Of a stretch of 64,000 nt of DNA, positions 1-10,462 are shown piece after piece (the stretch's first letter is position 1; the number at the start of each line of letters is the position of its first letter). This DNA is from Liolophura sinensis (Eukaryota > Mollusca > Polyplacophora > Chitonida > Chitonidae), in contig NC_088295.1 of assembly GCF_032854445.1 (NCBI RefSeq), forward strand, positions 10,713,385-10,777,384, given 5' to 3'. The position numbers and the translations under genes were made by a program. A model generated the notes under the pieces. The model saw nothing but the letters and a program-made list of their open reading frames with translations. It did no database searches and was not told where the DNA came from.

Positions 1-464
1 CCTGACAAGATGCAGTATTTCATAGGTTACGTGTGACCATTTGCAAACTGTCAGACTGTCGCCGCTGCCCTAGTTTTTAATCTCTGTGCTGTAAGTATTT
101 TATTGTGTGAAAAATGAAGGAAATATCTCTCCATATATATATGTCTGATATACAACGATACCATTGTTTATAGCTGAGTGAAAGGACAACTTTGTTCCAT
201 ACGAATATAATTAAAGACATTCGGCATGGAGAGTAAAACAATAGCAGCGACAACAGTGTGATAGCTGGCAAACGGTCAGACGTAGTGCTAAATAAGAAAT
301 AGCATTTACTACTTAGAATTTGAAATCTGTGATGTTCCTGTCAACATTAAAACCTATCGTATATCAGATATGTGATATTAGCGAATGCAGTAGGCATACC
401 TTTATTTTGGAAAGTTTTGGAAACAGGTAATGACTTCAATACTTGTCTCTTCTGCTCCCCACAG

Positions 465-1095
465 CCAGCATCAAGGTAACAGCCACCTGCTACGGCTATC
501 CTCTCGTCTACAACTTTTACGACATGCTGGCCCAGTCAGCCTGTGCTGCTAAATATTCAGGTAATGCCAGAGTCTGGGCCTTGCGGCGATCAGACCCGAT
601 TACCAGGAAGAGTTGTAATCAAATCTGTGCTGAAAAATCGTGAGTTCCTCTGATCTCTTGTTACTTCATCATAATATAATTATAGTAATATAGTTTTCCT
701 GAGTATTTCCGTAGCTTGAGACATTTCCGACCCGACGTTTAAATTTTAACGATTAAGTAACTTGATTATTTTAATTTATATAGGCATACGAAAATGGATT
801 AATTACAGTAACATTTGTTTACACTTTTTATATGTGATAGTGCATTCTTGAAAAAGCGTGGACAAAACTGGTCTCAGTGACGTTCTCATTTAATGGTTTC
901 AGACTGTCGTGTTTCCAGGTGTACTATGTGTACAAGAATCCTCCAATCCTGGCTGAAAACTCTAACTCAAACAGTCAGTCTGATGAAGGTGTCCCTGGCC
1001 TAAGCATGTACGCGTATACAAACGGTTGTGGAAACTCTGGTGGTGGACCCAATTACTGCTGCTGTTTTGGACCAGAAAACGCTCTGGGGAAGTAG
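465..1095 (+). CDS. Cys-rich probably secreted protein, last two exons (partial)
   Basis: Two exons join cleanly. Exon 465-639 follows a CCCCACAG acceptor and ends at a GTGAGT donor; exon 903-1095 follows a TTTCAG acceptor and ends in TAG. The first ends two bases into a codon and the second supplies the third, so the frame is kept. The joined product is about 120 residues: a first part with 'ATCYGYPLVYNFYD', 'SGNARVWALRRSD' and 'SCNQIC', and a second with 'CFQVYYVYKNPPIL', a Ser/Asn-rich linker, 'NGCGNSGGGPNYCCC' and a short tail. The even spacing of cysteines and CCC cluster suggest a disulfide-bonded extracellular protein. I do not recognise a named domain. The start and any signal peptide lie upstream of the window or in an exon I cannot identify. 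It is the convergent neighbour of the dermatopontin pseudogene. Confidence 0.7.
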
Positions 1096-1463
1096 ATCAC
1101 GCTGTTTTAACAAAGTATGTAATCTTGTGAACAATTTGCAAAATAAACAAATCTTTCTGAAAGTTGAAATTTTCGACAGAGGAATCACAAGTTTGACATA
1201 TTTAAATAATCAGTGAGCGTATTAATTAATCTACGAATAACACGGAAATCAGTTTCATGCGGATAATTGCTCGTGATTGTAAGGGCATACATTCCAGTTG
1301 TAGAGAAAGAGTACAGCAATACATTTTAAATTCAACACTCCCTATGTCGTCTTGATTTATTATTTACTTTTAGATACGGAAAAATTTTTATCCAAGTTTA
1401 GTTCAACCATACACACCATAGGTAAGTTCATTGCCAATGATGACGTCATCAGATTTGATGCAC
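1096..1463. other. Spacer between the Cys-rich gene and DPT1P
   Basis: AT-rich sequence containing the 3' ends of two convergent genes. I see no further gene. The plus-strand open frames over 1352-1982 overlap the dermatopontin terminal exon and intron on the other strand and are not conserved as frames in the duplicate copies. Confidence 0.5.
1142..1147 (+). promoter_or_regulatory. Likely polyadenylation signal of the Cys-rich gene
   Basis: A canonical AATAAA lies 47 bases after the TAG stop at 1093-1095, which fits a short 3' untranslated region. Confidence 0.5.
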
Positions 1464-2995
1464 TTATGGAAAAAGCAGCTTGCATACTTCCAACACCCAA
1501 CGGCGACCCTGAAAGAACAAAGCCGGAAACAAGCGGTTTAAAGATGCCGAGAGGAAATCATAAACTGAGCAATACGCTTTGCTACACTCGTAGTAGTGTT
1601 TTGTTATGGAATAATTTTGACATTTATCTTTGACATTCATCACTGATTCAAAGAGAGATCTTTCCAAACTTGTCAGAAGAGGGCCTTGGCGCTTCTGGAT
1701 AGAGAGAAATATAAGAAGATAGAAACAAAATCGAATATGGAAAACTTTGAAAATGAATATTCTGTAAAAGCAGCTAAGGTCATCGACATTCTGGCAAAGA
1801 TCTTTGAGATACCTTCAGTACCAACTCAATTTCTCTTCACTACAGTGGACTGCCTTATATCGTTAGCCATCTCAAGAGTCTCACAACTGTGCTTTAGTGG
1901 ACAGTTCCGTGTTCGGGTCGTGGTATCTGCTGCAGGATACGATGATATACAAATCTCCTACGTGAACTTGGCTGTCCAATGAAAGCCAGAATATTTTGTC
2001 TGATGCGGGGTAAAGACAGGTGGTTCTGGGCCATGTCAAGTTGGTTCCGTTCATTAGTAATCTTAGCAGTCTTTGTATAACACAAATATTTAAGTTTTTC
2101 TCATAGTCACATTGTTTAATACCGATGGTACGGGAGACCTCATAGGTTTTGTGACTTCAGTCTAGATAGCGATAACATGGCAAAATGGCGCCACCAAATA
2201 AGTAGCTAGGTACCGACGATTGTTTACTGTTTATTTTTGTTGATAAGCAGTTTAGAATCTTTAAGATATTTTGAGAACATTTCTGGAATAGTACTTTATT
2301 AATTAATTCTGCTTTAGTGGCTAGCTTTATGTTCACTTTAAATGTGCTAGCTTATAGTGTTGGTGCAATTCATCAATAAAATCCATACACCGCAGAACTT
2401 CTTACTTCGAACCGCTGCTCCCGAGTTCTTCAAAGTATTTTTTAAGAATAGAATAATTTCTCCAATCTTCTCAGCAAGACAAAGAAAAAAAGTAAAAAAA
2501 GACTTAACACTTCAGTCACACCAGTAATACTTACTCATAATAATTGTTGTGACCACTGAACATGCCTGGTGTAATGTGGTTGTTCGGTGCTGTGTAGTTC
2601 ATATACCCGTCATAGTTGTTAATAAAGCCGGTAAGATAACACGGGCTCAATCTACCATTGGATACTCTACAACATCGGAATCCAAAAACTCTGTCTTCTT
2701 CGTGTTGTTATGATGACTGTTTACCCTTGGTAGCGTAACGCCAGAAGTTCGTCGAAATCGTTAACGCTGTTAAACCAGGTGCACTGCGACAGACTTGAGG
2801 GATTAAAAACTGATCTACAAGAGTATTGCCACAGTCGATCATCGTAGTCGTTCCCATGTAGACTTTCCACATGATAAATGTACTCATTTTCTGGACAAGC
2901 AAAATTAAGAGGTCCGTCACAGTTATTTTGCCAGGCCAGAACCAAAACAGGGTGCATCAGCAATGTGAGGTATAAGAAAGAGGAATCGACGCCAT
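1464..2995 (-). pseudogene. DPT1P: Dermatopontin pseudogene (copy 1), two exons
   Basis: The minus strand carries a main exon (2535-2995) and a terminal exon (1464-1508), with a GTAAGT donor at 2534 and a TTTCAG acceptor, the same structure as the intact copy at 11685-13017. Recognisable dermatopontin segments are 'LAWQNNCDGPLNFACPENEY', 'DDRLWQYSC', 'QCTWFN' and, in another frame, 'EDRVFGFRCC' and 'GFINNYDGYMNY'. Compared with copy 2 it lacks one base near 2985 in the signal peptide. It has a net loss of 20 bases near 2685-2730 (about 19 plus 1), with a stop at 2721-2723. It also lacks one base at the start of the terminal exon (45 bases instead of 46). It cannot encode a full protein. Its 5' flank shares 'TTCAACGTTTGGTACAAG' with copy 3. 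Confidence 0.85.
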
Positions 2996-3654
2996 TCTTA
3001 TCTCTGCGGGCTCGACCAGGGTTGAGAAATCGGCTGAAGTTTCAACGTTTGGTACAAGCAAGCTGGGTTTACATGACTAAGCTTGCTGTTTATGGTTTTG
3101 GCGATTTATGTTTTTACTAACACACATTTGTTAAATTTTGTCTGACGTAAGAAAATGTTTAAAACTATTTATCCATGCTTTATTCATACATTTGGGCCCA
3201 TCTATAGCTTCGCTCTCATTTTTTTATGTACAAATCGGGTATTTCGTCGTGCCAGTAAAACCTACGATAATCGCCTGTCTGACCCGAAGGGTTCCGGCTT
3301 TACAAAACAGGCACATTCTATTGTTACAAATGCATATGAATATATACGTTGTACAAAATACAGCTATTTTGGGGCCATTAGCGTCCCAAATTGTCGCAGT
3401 ATTGAAAACCAGTCGTTGTGACCTTGTCAGTACTTTTCCTATCTTTGCGTGGATAGAAATATGTTTGAAGTGAGCTTGCTCGGAGAAAGTAAAAAGTTTA
3501 TGTGACATCCGTCACATGCTTCATCCACCATTCATTTTATAGAATCGAATTTTTTCGATTTCACCTCGCATCACATAAGTAACAGAATTGTTTCATTTGT
3601 CACAGTAAATAAAGGAAACAGTCACAAAGAGACAGCGCGCATCACCCAGGTTCT

Positions 3655-4735
3655 TGCGACACACTAAACCACTCTTCACCACGCTACGCCATGCTACGAC
3701 ACCGCACCACATTGCACCAAGCGACGTCACCCTACGCCATGCTATACCTCGATATGATACAATACATCATTCTGCGCCAGAACACGCCAACCAACGCCAT
3801 CATGTCACTAACCAACCGTACGTCTCTCAACGTCGTAAACCTTATGTTATTCCACATTACGACACTTTACACCATACTGTGCTGCCCAATAATACGACAT
3901 ACACACTATGGCGTTTTACGCCACACTGCTCTATGCTACGCAAAAGTAAGCCATACTACGGAGATGTTAAGAGATGCTAGACTACACATCGCCGTCATAC
4001 TATGCCACACTACGACACACAGCGACCTCCAAGTCACACTACGCCGTCATATCCCACGCTGCGACACACAACGGCACCTCCTTCCCACAAATTAGACTAC
4101 GCTGTCATACTATGCCACACTGCGACACACAACGACCACCAAGCCACACTACGCCGTCATACTACGCCACGCTGCGACACACAAGCTCCCCTAATTCACA
4201 TTACGCTGTCACACTATGCCACATTCACACTGCGTCGTCATGCTATGCCACACTGCGACCCACAGCGACCCCCCCCCCCCCCCCGCGCCTCAAGTCACAC
4301 TACGCCGTCATGCTATGCCACACTGTGACTCACAACGAACCCCAATACACACACCAAGTTACACTACTCCATGCTACGGCACACTAAACCGCACTACTCC
4401 AAGTAATGTCACATTACACCACACTACCCCACTACCGCACCGCTTTACGTCACATCAAGCCACACCATACCAAGTGACACAAAACTACATTACACTGAGC
4501 CACACTTCGCTAATCTACGACATTCTACGTCACACTGAGTTTATGGACACCAGACTTCATTGTGCTTCGCCATCCTACGCCATACGACACACTCAGTCAT
4601 ATTACGCCACACTCAGCCAAGATACGATACTCTAAACCACGCCACATCAGGCCAAGCTACGCAACACCATACCATATTACCTCATGCCATACCACAGTGA
4701 GCCACGCCATGCTATAATATATTATACCCGGCTGA
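3655..4735. repeat. Degenerate satellite, 'CTACGCCA/CACACT' type
   Basis: Over about 1.1 kb the plus strand is built from variants of CTACGCC, CATGCTATGCCACAC and TGCGACACACAACGACC. The middle (3990-4340) has an approximate 50-60 bp period. The strand is strongly purine/pyrimidine biased (very few G). A run of 16 C at 4269-4284 interrupts it. Open frames of 108-139 codons across it are products of the repeat (His/Thr-rich) and not genes. A short version stands at the same relative place in the second dermatopontin block (13965-14075). Confidence 0.85.
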
Positions 4736-4881
4736 CACTACGCACATCGTCCCACGTTGGCGCAGAGGTGAGGTGTAATTTTCTTCATGTAAAAGAAGAA
4801 CTTACTTGAATTTGAAGTACAATTACAATCAAACATGTATGTTAAAATTTGGAATTTGGAATGGTTCATTGTGCAATGGTG

Positions 4882-5003
4882 CAGATGTGTAATTACACAG
4901 TCAGATGTGTAATTACACAGTCAGATGTGTAATTACACAGTCAGATGTGTAATTACACAGTCAGATGTGTAATTACACAGTCAGATGTGTAATTACTCAG
5001 TCA
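4882..5003. repeat. 20-bp tandem repeat x6 with TAATTA palindrome
   Basis: Six head-to-tail copies of AGATGTGTAATTACACAGTC, the first five identical in the palindromic core and the last with ACTC for ACAC. Each unit holds the perfect 12-bp palindrome GTGTAATTACAC, centred on TAATTA. Confidence 0.95.
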
Positions 5004-5029
5004 CGCAGTTTACAAAAAGGTGTCGGTTT

Positions 5030-5190
5030 ACTCCACTTAGCCACCCAGGACAAAGGGTAAATGGTCCATATGTGTTTTGTACGTGCCTGGAATACAGGAA
5101 GGCGGTTAGCCTTCATGAAGGCTACCTGTTCAAAGTGGACTGATTAAATCGCTGCAGTGATATAAGTTACTATAAATCACACATATGCAG
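5030..5190. repeat. Segment D1 of the dermatopontin block
   Basis: 'CCACTTAGCCACC', 'CATATGTGTTTTGTACGTGCCTGGAA' and nearby bases match, with divergence, 15165-15300. It contains a perfect 18-bp palindrome at 5107-5124 (TAGCCTTCATGAAGGCTA). Confidence 0.6.
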
Positions 5191-5399
5191 GAAGTGCCCT
5201 TTATCCGCGGCTCTAATTTCTTGCTCAGCCTTGAGGTCGACAACACTTGTGTGACTGTTTGTACAGTTTAATGCTCTTCGAAAAAAATGTGTCTTTCAGC
5301 AATAGTGTGCGCAAACCTGTACATAAAACTGCACAAGTCTGGTATGCATTTCATATGGGTGAAAGTTACAATCACACTTTAGATTGCGCGAACAGGGGC

Positions 5400-6010
5400 A
5401 TCGGGGGTGTCATGCCTGGTATTTGATCAGCCCAATGTCAGCATATTGTTTCTTGATGGGACTTTATGTCAGCTGGCCGTGTCAGTGTACTAAGACGTAA
5501 TGGTGCGTCATGTGCCTTTACGTCTGGCTGGCCCGGTGTCGACATGCTGTTTTCTGATGTCTATTCAGATCTCGGTAAGTCTACTGTTTCTGGATGGGGC
5601 CCTATATCTGGTGTCTGGTCAGTTCTTTGTCAGTATGCAGTTACGGGGTGGGTCGTTCTGCCTTGTGACTGGTTACCCTAGTGTCAGTATAGCGTGACTT
5701 GTATAGGTGCAATGGCTATCACGCTGAAGTCATCACTGCAAGCAGAGTCAGATTACGCAGGTGACTCCGTTGGTTGCTCAACTAAATGTATTTACTTGAA
5801 TTCCAACAGCAAAGGGGTATAAAATTGTATGGTATACAATAAAAGTTTTGTTGTTTACTCGAGGACAACAATGTTCTATCACGCGGGGAGAATCCCAGTA
5901 CATCCCCACCAGCTGTTGCTTCATGCACGGTTCCCCTGTGGTTGCTCCCGCTCTTCCGGGTCTGTGTCAACTCATCTTCAAGGCCGATACCCCATCGTAT
6001 TTAAATTGTG
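5400..6010. repeat. Segment B0, oldest copy of the minisatellite-bearing block segment
   Basis: The first 300 bases are a degenerate 54-56 bp repeat with recurring 'GGTGTCAGCATGCTG', 'GGATGGGGC' and 'GGTGTCTGGTCAG'. They are followed by a part matching 9690-9860 ('ATAGTATACAATA', 'CACGGGGAATCCC', 'CCCCGCTCTTCCTGG'). No gene is supported. Confidence 0.65.
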
Positions 6011-6061
6011 CTGCAAACATATGTCCATTTTAATAAGTGTCAAAATATTTGATCTACCCTG

Positions 6062-7560
6062 ATGAAATGCGACAATTTGGCATCCTAGTACGAAGGCTAT
6101 CACGATACATCTCAAGGATTTTCTCAGTTCCATGGACGGTCAGACTTACTGGTTTAATGGACTACTAAATCTGATCTTTTCAACTATGCACTGATACACA
6201 TTTTCTTGCCCGATGAGACAGCCGTTAAGTTTTACTAAAGATCCACAGCATATATACTAGCTGTTTATTAGTCAGTCCTTCAGAGTAAAATTATGTTCCA
6301 CATAAGTAAAAGATAAAGGGTTTTCTTCACTCTTAGGTCATAACTACGGTGGCCCGCGGATTGCTTGGGTGTGCGGCCTGATATTTCGTGGAGATGATTA
6401 GGGCTCGTCAAAATATTGATCTTTGAGACTAAATAATGAATTGTGATAAATTAAGATGTAATTTGAGATCACGAGTATGGTTCACAAAGGATTGTGATAA
6501 TTGTCAGAAATAATCAAATTTCTGCTTAACTTTTTTTGTTCCACATACACCCGCTTCAATACTTATCTTGTTGGCAAGAAAATACATGCGGAACTTGAAA
6601 GTCTTCCATGCCCTACATATATGTTATGACCCAGACGACATCCCAAAAGCAAGCCTTTCGTATCCTCCAGGTTACCTGATCAGTAGTTTTGAAAATTTCT
6701 ACCATTAACAGTCATTCAGAGTTGATTATGTATCTACAGTTACACGGGATTTGGTGATTTTCATTGATATGAACTATTGAATTTCAAAAAACCATAAGTA
6801 GGGTTCTATTTATGAAAATGTCAGGACTGCTTTGCCTTTTAAGTTAAACACGTATTTGAGAATTTGTATAGTTTTAATGTATGTTAAATGTGATGCCACC
6901 GCGTCTTAATAATTCAGCCATAGACCCGCTCCCAGTGTGGTCAGTAACATACCTGTATATAAATATCTTAAGATATGATTATTAGTAGGATATGTTTCAA
7001 CTGCAGAATGTGCAGCAGGCAAAGCCAAATTAATTGTGAAACAAATCAGTTTTCATCAATTTTCACGGTTATTAAATATTGTCCTTCATGCTTCGTGTAT
7101 GCTTCTGATTACAATAGGGAACTATGATTACATCTCAGTAAATTTTGCTTTCCTCCTCCCCTCTTTTTTAAATATTTATTTGGATTGTCGGCTCCGGTGA
7201 TTGTTTGTTGTCATACATAACGCCTATATCCAGAAGTTCTGATCTATCATTAATATCCATGTATAAATATATGTATTTCCATTCCTATTTAAAACAGTTT
7301 TTCTACATTTTTTAAGTTTCTAAATTGAGAAAACACATTTTCATTCAACTGAGATGAGAGATAGAGAAATTCAAGTGAAATCGTACATCGTCAGTGAAAG
7401 TTCAGAATTTGGATTTTCCTGCAGCCTAACACCATAATGGGTAATATTTTTCTGAAATAATTAAATATTAACAATTATTTATTCAACCATTTACTGACCC
7501 AGCATGAAATGTTGTTTATCTATGATTGTAGACAATTTCGTTCAGTAATTGAAATGTACA
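6062..7560. other. AT-rich spacer
   Basis: About 1.5 kb with no open frame, splice-bounded exon or recognisable repeat that I can support. Confidence 0.5.
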
Positions 7561-7562
7561 CT

Positions 7563-7655
7563 TTGATTTATTTGATTGGTGTTTTGCACCGTGCTCAAGA
7601 ATGTTTAACCTATACAACAACGGCCAGCATTTTGTGGTGGGAGGATACTGGGCAA
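7563..7655 (-). repeat. SINE fragment (AATCAAATAAATA-tail family)
   Basis: Reads 'TTTATTTGATTGGTGTTTTGCACCGTGCTCAAGAAT', then 'GGCCAGCATT' and 'GTGGGAGGA', the 3' part of the common SINE in reverse orientation. The tRNA-like head is missing. Confidence 0.75.
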
Positions 7656-8110
7656 CAGGGTCCAACGCCGCACAATCAGTTCAGTTGTGTAGAGTCGCGT
7701 CTTAAGCTCTCGTGTATGCTGAGCTTAAAACCAGCGCTGGACTGCCTGCTCTCAGTTGTTCCCAGTCGCAAGATCGCTCTACACGCGGATTAAAACGAGC
7801 CCCCGATCGCTTGCTCTCAGTTACTCCGGCTTTTAGCTCAGCATATCCTACAGTTTAAGACCAAACTCGGTTCAACTCAACTAGTCGTACGGAGTGGGTC
7901 CCAGTCACCGACAGTCATGCAACTTTGGGTCGAACCATCATACACGTAACGAGTCGCGTCGTTATTCAGCATACACGGTCGCTTACGACCAGACCCACCT
8001 GTACAGTTGAGTTGCGTTTTAAATGTCCCTGCATTCCGAGCTGAAGACCCCAACAGAATTAGTTGACCATAACTGAAGTTAAACTTTGCCACTAATAAGA
8101 CACCTGGTGC
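7640..8110. repeat. Cluster of degenerate inverted-repeat sequence
   Basis: Recurrent 'GAGTCGCGTC', 'AAGCTC(T/A)CGTGT', 'CAGCATA' and 'AACTCAACT' in both orientations, resembling the hairpin ends at 8266-8452. It may be stacked remains of a MITE-like element. Confidence 0.4.
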
Positions 8111-8261
8111 AAAAAGGTACGCCTCATCGGAAAAAGTTCTTCACAGGGCATCAAAAAAGAGATTTGACAAATACACGAACCAAAGGTGGCGTAATAGCAC
8201 AAAAGACAATGACGGAACCCGTTATTTGTAGCTCAAATACGAGTTACTTAAGCTAGGCGTA

Positions 8262-8456
8262 AAGAGAGCTCAAGACACGACTCAAATCAACTCGATTGTT
8301 GTGTCGGGTCCTAAGCGCATGTGTATGCGAAATATCCACTCGACTCGACTGTAATTGAACTGCAGGTTCAATCCAAGTCATATGATCATCAGTGACTGGA
8401 AACAACTGCGAACGCTACTCGAGTTGAGTTAAGTTGAGTTGCGTCTCAAGCTCACG
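8262..8456. repeat. MITE-like inverted repeat
   Basis: Left arm GAGCTCAAGACACGACTCAA and following TCAACTCGA pair imperfectly with the right arm CGAGTTGAGTTAAGTTGAG and TTGCGTCTCAAGCTC, about 130 bases apart. The duplicate is at 10995-11190. No coding capacity. Confidence 0.5.
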
Positions 8457-8955
8457 TGTGTACCGTGTTTTAACCGCTGTTTTGTCAGCGAGGCCCCAAA
8501 ACAATGATGGCGGTGGAATTTAGAAAATTCGTCAATTTTCTGTCGAATTACTTATAAGGGAATGATCATAATCGATGTTAGGATTGATTTCTCACACAGG
8601 TTATATACGACGTTAAAGACACATTCGTTAACTACAATTATTTTATGCCTGATTTATTTCTCAACATGAAATCAAAATTCAACAAACATACACTTGTTTC
8701 CTTATAATTCAGTATAAACTGTAGTGAGGAAGATCAGAGTAGCTAATATTATATAAGTTGAATGCGTTATATTACGTTTCAATAATAATAATAAAAAAAC
8801 AAATAGACTTGTTTATGTTTAAGTCGGTTGAAGGTTTTATCTGCCAACTATGCTTAAACATTAGATTTAAATTCTGCTCAAAACTTCCAAAACGCCATTA
8901 ATATGCATATTGCAGGATTTTTGTAGTTTATCTGCTTCTCGTCCAACGTGATGGT

Positions 8956-9001
8956 CTATGGGTAAGCCAGTCTGCATAATTCCAATATCCAACGACGATC
9001 C
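8956..9001 (-). pseudogene. Orphan dermatopontin terminal exon
   Basis: On the minus strand a CCTTCAG acceptor is followed by 46 bases that, in the phase of the intact gene, read (E)DRRWILELCRLAYP and TAG. It matches the terminal exon of DPT2 (11685-11730). No main exon lies upstream on this strand before 11.7 kb, because the left duplicate lost it. It is therefore an exon without a gene. Confidence 0.85.
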
Positions 9002-9459
9002 CTGAAGGAATACAAAAATGACAAAACAGCCGTAAAAGGACACAAACAAACTGATTCAATTCTGCAGGGAGTTAATGATTAATTGAGTAATATGCTTTGC
9101 TACACTTATAATACCAAATTTGTGAAGAAATATATTGATGATTTAAAAATACCTTCACATTTTCAAGTAAAGATCTTGGCCTCGAAACGTCTGGATTGAA
9201 AAAAAAATAAATGAAATTGGATACAAAAGTATTTGGATAATGGAAAACTTTGAAACTGAAAATTCAATGGAGGAAAACTTATCAAAGTTTTGGTAAAAAT
9301 CTTGCCAAAACGCGAATGTATGAAAGACCTGTTTTTTTTTAAAAAAAAGTTTGTAGTGTTTTTCAATCGGCAGACTTTCATGTCCCTCTACATGAAGAAC
9401 CAGTCCCTATACTTTATGTATTTAAATGGTAATAAGGACCTGTAATATCACACAACATG

Positions 9460-9690
9460 TGTATGCTTTATTCTCCGTACCCTACCTAGTGTGGGAGTGA
9501 GACAGTCAGGTGTCAGCATGCTGTTACTGGATGGGGCGTCCTGTATGATGTTTGGTAAACCAGGTCTTAGTATATTGTGACTACGTATTGGTATCTTGCC
9601 TGGTGTCCGGCTAACCCGGTGTTTGTATACTATGATTGAGTGGGGCGTTATGTCTGCTGTCTGATCAGTCGGTTTCCAGTACATTGTCAC
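9460..9690. repeat. 54-56 bp degenerate minisatellite in segment B1
   Basis: About four units with recurring 'GGTGTCAGCATGCTGTTACT', 'GGTCTTAGTATATTGTGACT' and 'GGTGTTTGTATACTATGATT', alternating with 'GGATGGGGCGT' and 'GAGTGGGGCGT'. The same array recurs at 15940-16160 and, more diverged, at 5400-5700 and 21275-21445. Confidence 0.7.
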
Positions 9691-10100
9691 TGGGATATGA
9701 AAATGTATAGTATACAATACGGAAAAATTTTAAGGTTTACCCGTCTGTGCTATATACAACAGTGTGCGATATGCACGGGGAATCCCCTGACATTCTCGCA
9801 AGCTGTTCAACAATTCATACACGGTTCACTGCCCCCGCTCTTCCTGGTTCATGTCGACCAATCAACGTACGAGAAATATCCACCATTCAGCGCATGAGAC
9901 AAATCGACCGGTTGCCCCCCCCCCCTCCCAAACAGATATCCCTGCAAAATTATAATGAGTGTTATGTCAACGATGTACCATAATCCATCTTTAGCAAAGA
10001 ATTAGATTAATGTGCTTTTGATCTTAATTTTCAAACACTAAATTTTCTTGTGCATGTACATTAAATTGTAATATGCATATGTAAGTCCTATAAAGAAGTC

Positions 10101-10462
10101 GGACCGGCCCGGATAGCACAGTTGGTAGAGCGTCTGCTTCGGGACCGGTAGATTCAGGATCAATCCTTGATCGAGTCACACCTAAGACTTTAAAAGAGGA
10201 AGTTGTAACTTCCTCGCTTCGCGTTCAGCATGAAGGGGATAGTGCAACGACTGACTGACCCGTATCAGTATAATGGCTCGGGCGGGGCGACTTACTTGCC
10301 TTCGGTAAGTCGTCTCAGTGAAGCAGCACTAAATAAAAGAGCGGTGGAAATCCGTCCTGCAACAAGGAGGCACATTACACGTACATGCACCCTAATGATT
10401 CCTTCGTCGTCATATGACTGAAAAATTGTTGAGTACGACGTTAAACCCCAAGCACTCACTCA
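10101..10462 (+). repeat. Full-length tRNA-derived SINE, family 1, with target-site duplication
   Basis: The 362-bp element begins with a tRNA-like head holding an A-box-like TAGCACAGTTGG and a B-box-like GGATCAATCC. A perfect hairpin GAGGAAGTTGTAACTTCCTC follows, then a central part with 'GACCCGTATCAGTATAATGG', and a 3' end 'GAGTACGACGTTAAACCCC' with ACTCACTCACT. It is flanked by a 13-bp duplication CTATAAAGAAGTC (10088-10100 and 10463-10475). The unoccupied site with one copy is at 16561-16573 in the duplicate block. The 63-codon open frame inside is not a gene. It may belong to the MetaSINE superfamily by its 3' motif (inference). Confidence 0.92.

Noticed and set aside
1352-1982. Two plus-strand open frames of 93 and 98 codons
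   Set aside because: They overlap the dermatopontin terminal exon and intron on the other strand, and the matching parts in the duplicates do not keep the frames.
4269-4284. C-homopolymer runs (also 16379, 18040 and a G run at 54053) as quadruplex elements
   Set aside because: They sit in repeats or beside SINEs and are single runs; homopolymer length is also prone to sequencing error.
3654-4635. Overlapping His/Thr-rich open frames over 100 codons
   Set aside because: Produced by the degenerate satellite, whose plus strand has few stop codons in several frames.
10230-10421. 63-codon open frame, similar to one at 25112-25315 on the minus strand
   Set aside because: Both lie inside full-length copies of the same SINE; similarity reflects the repeat and there is no gene context.
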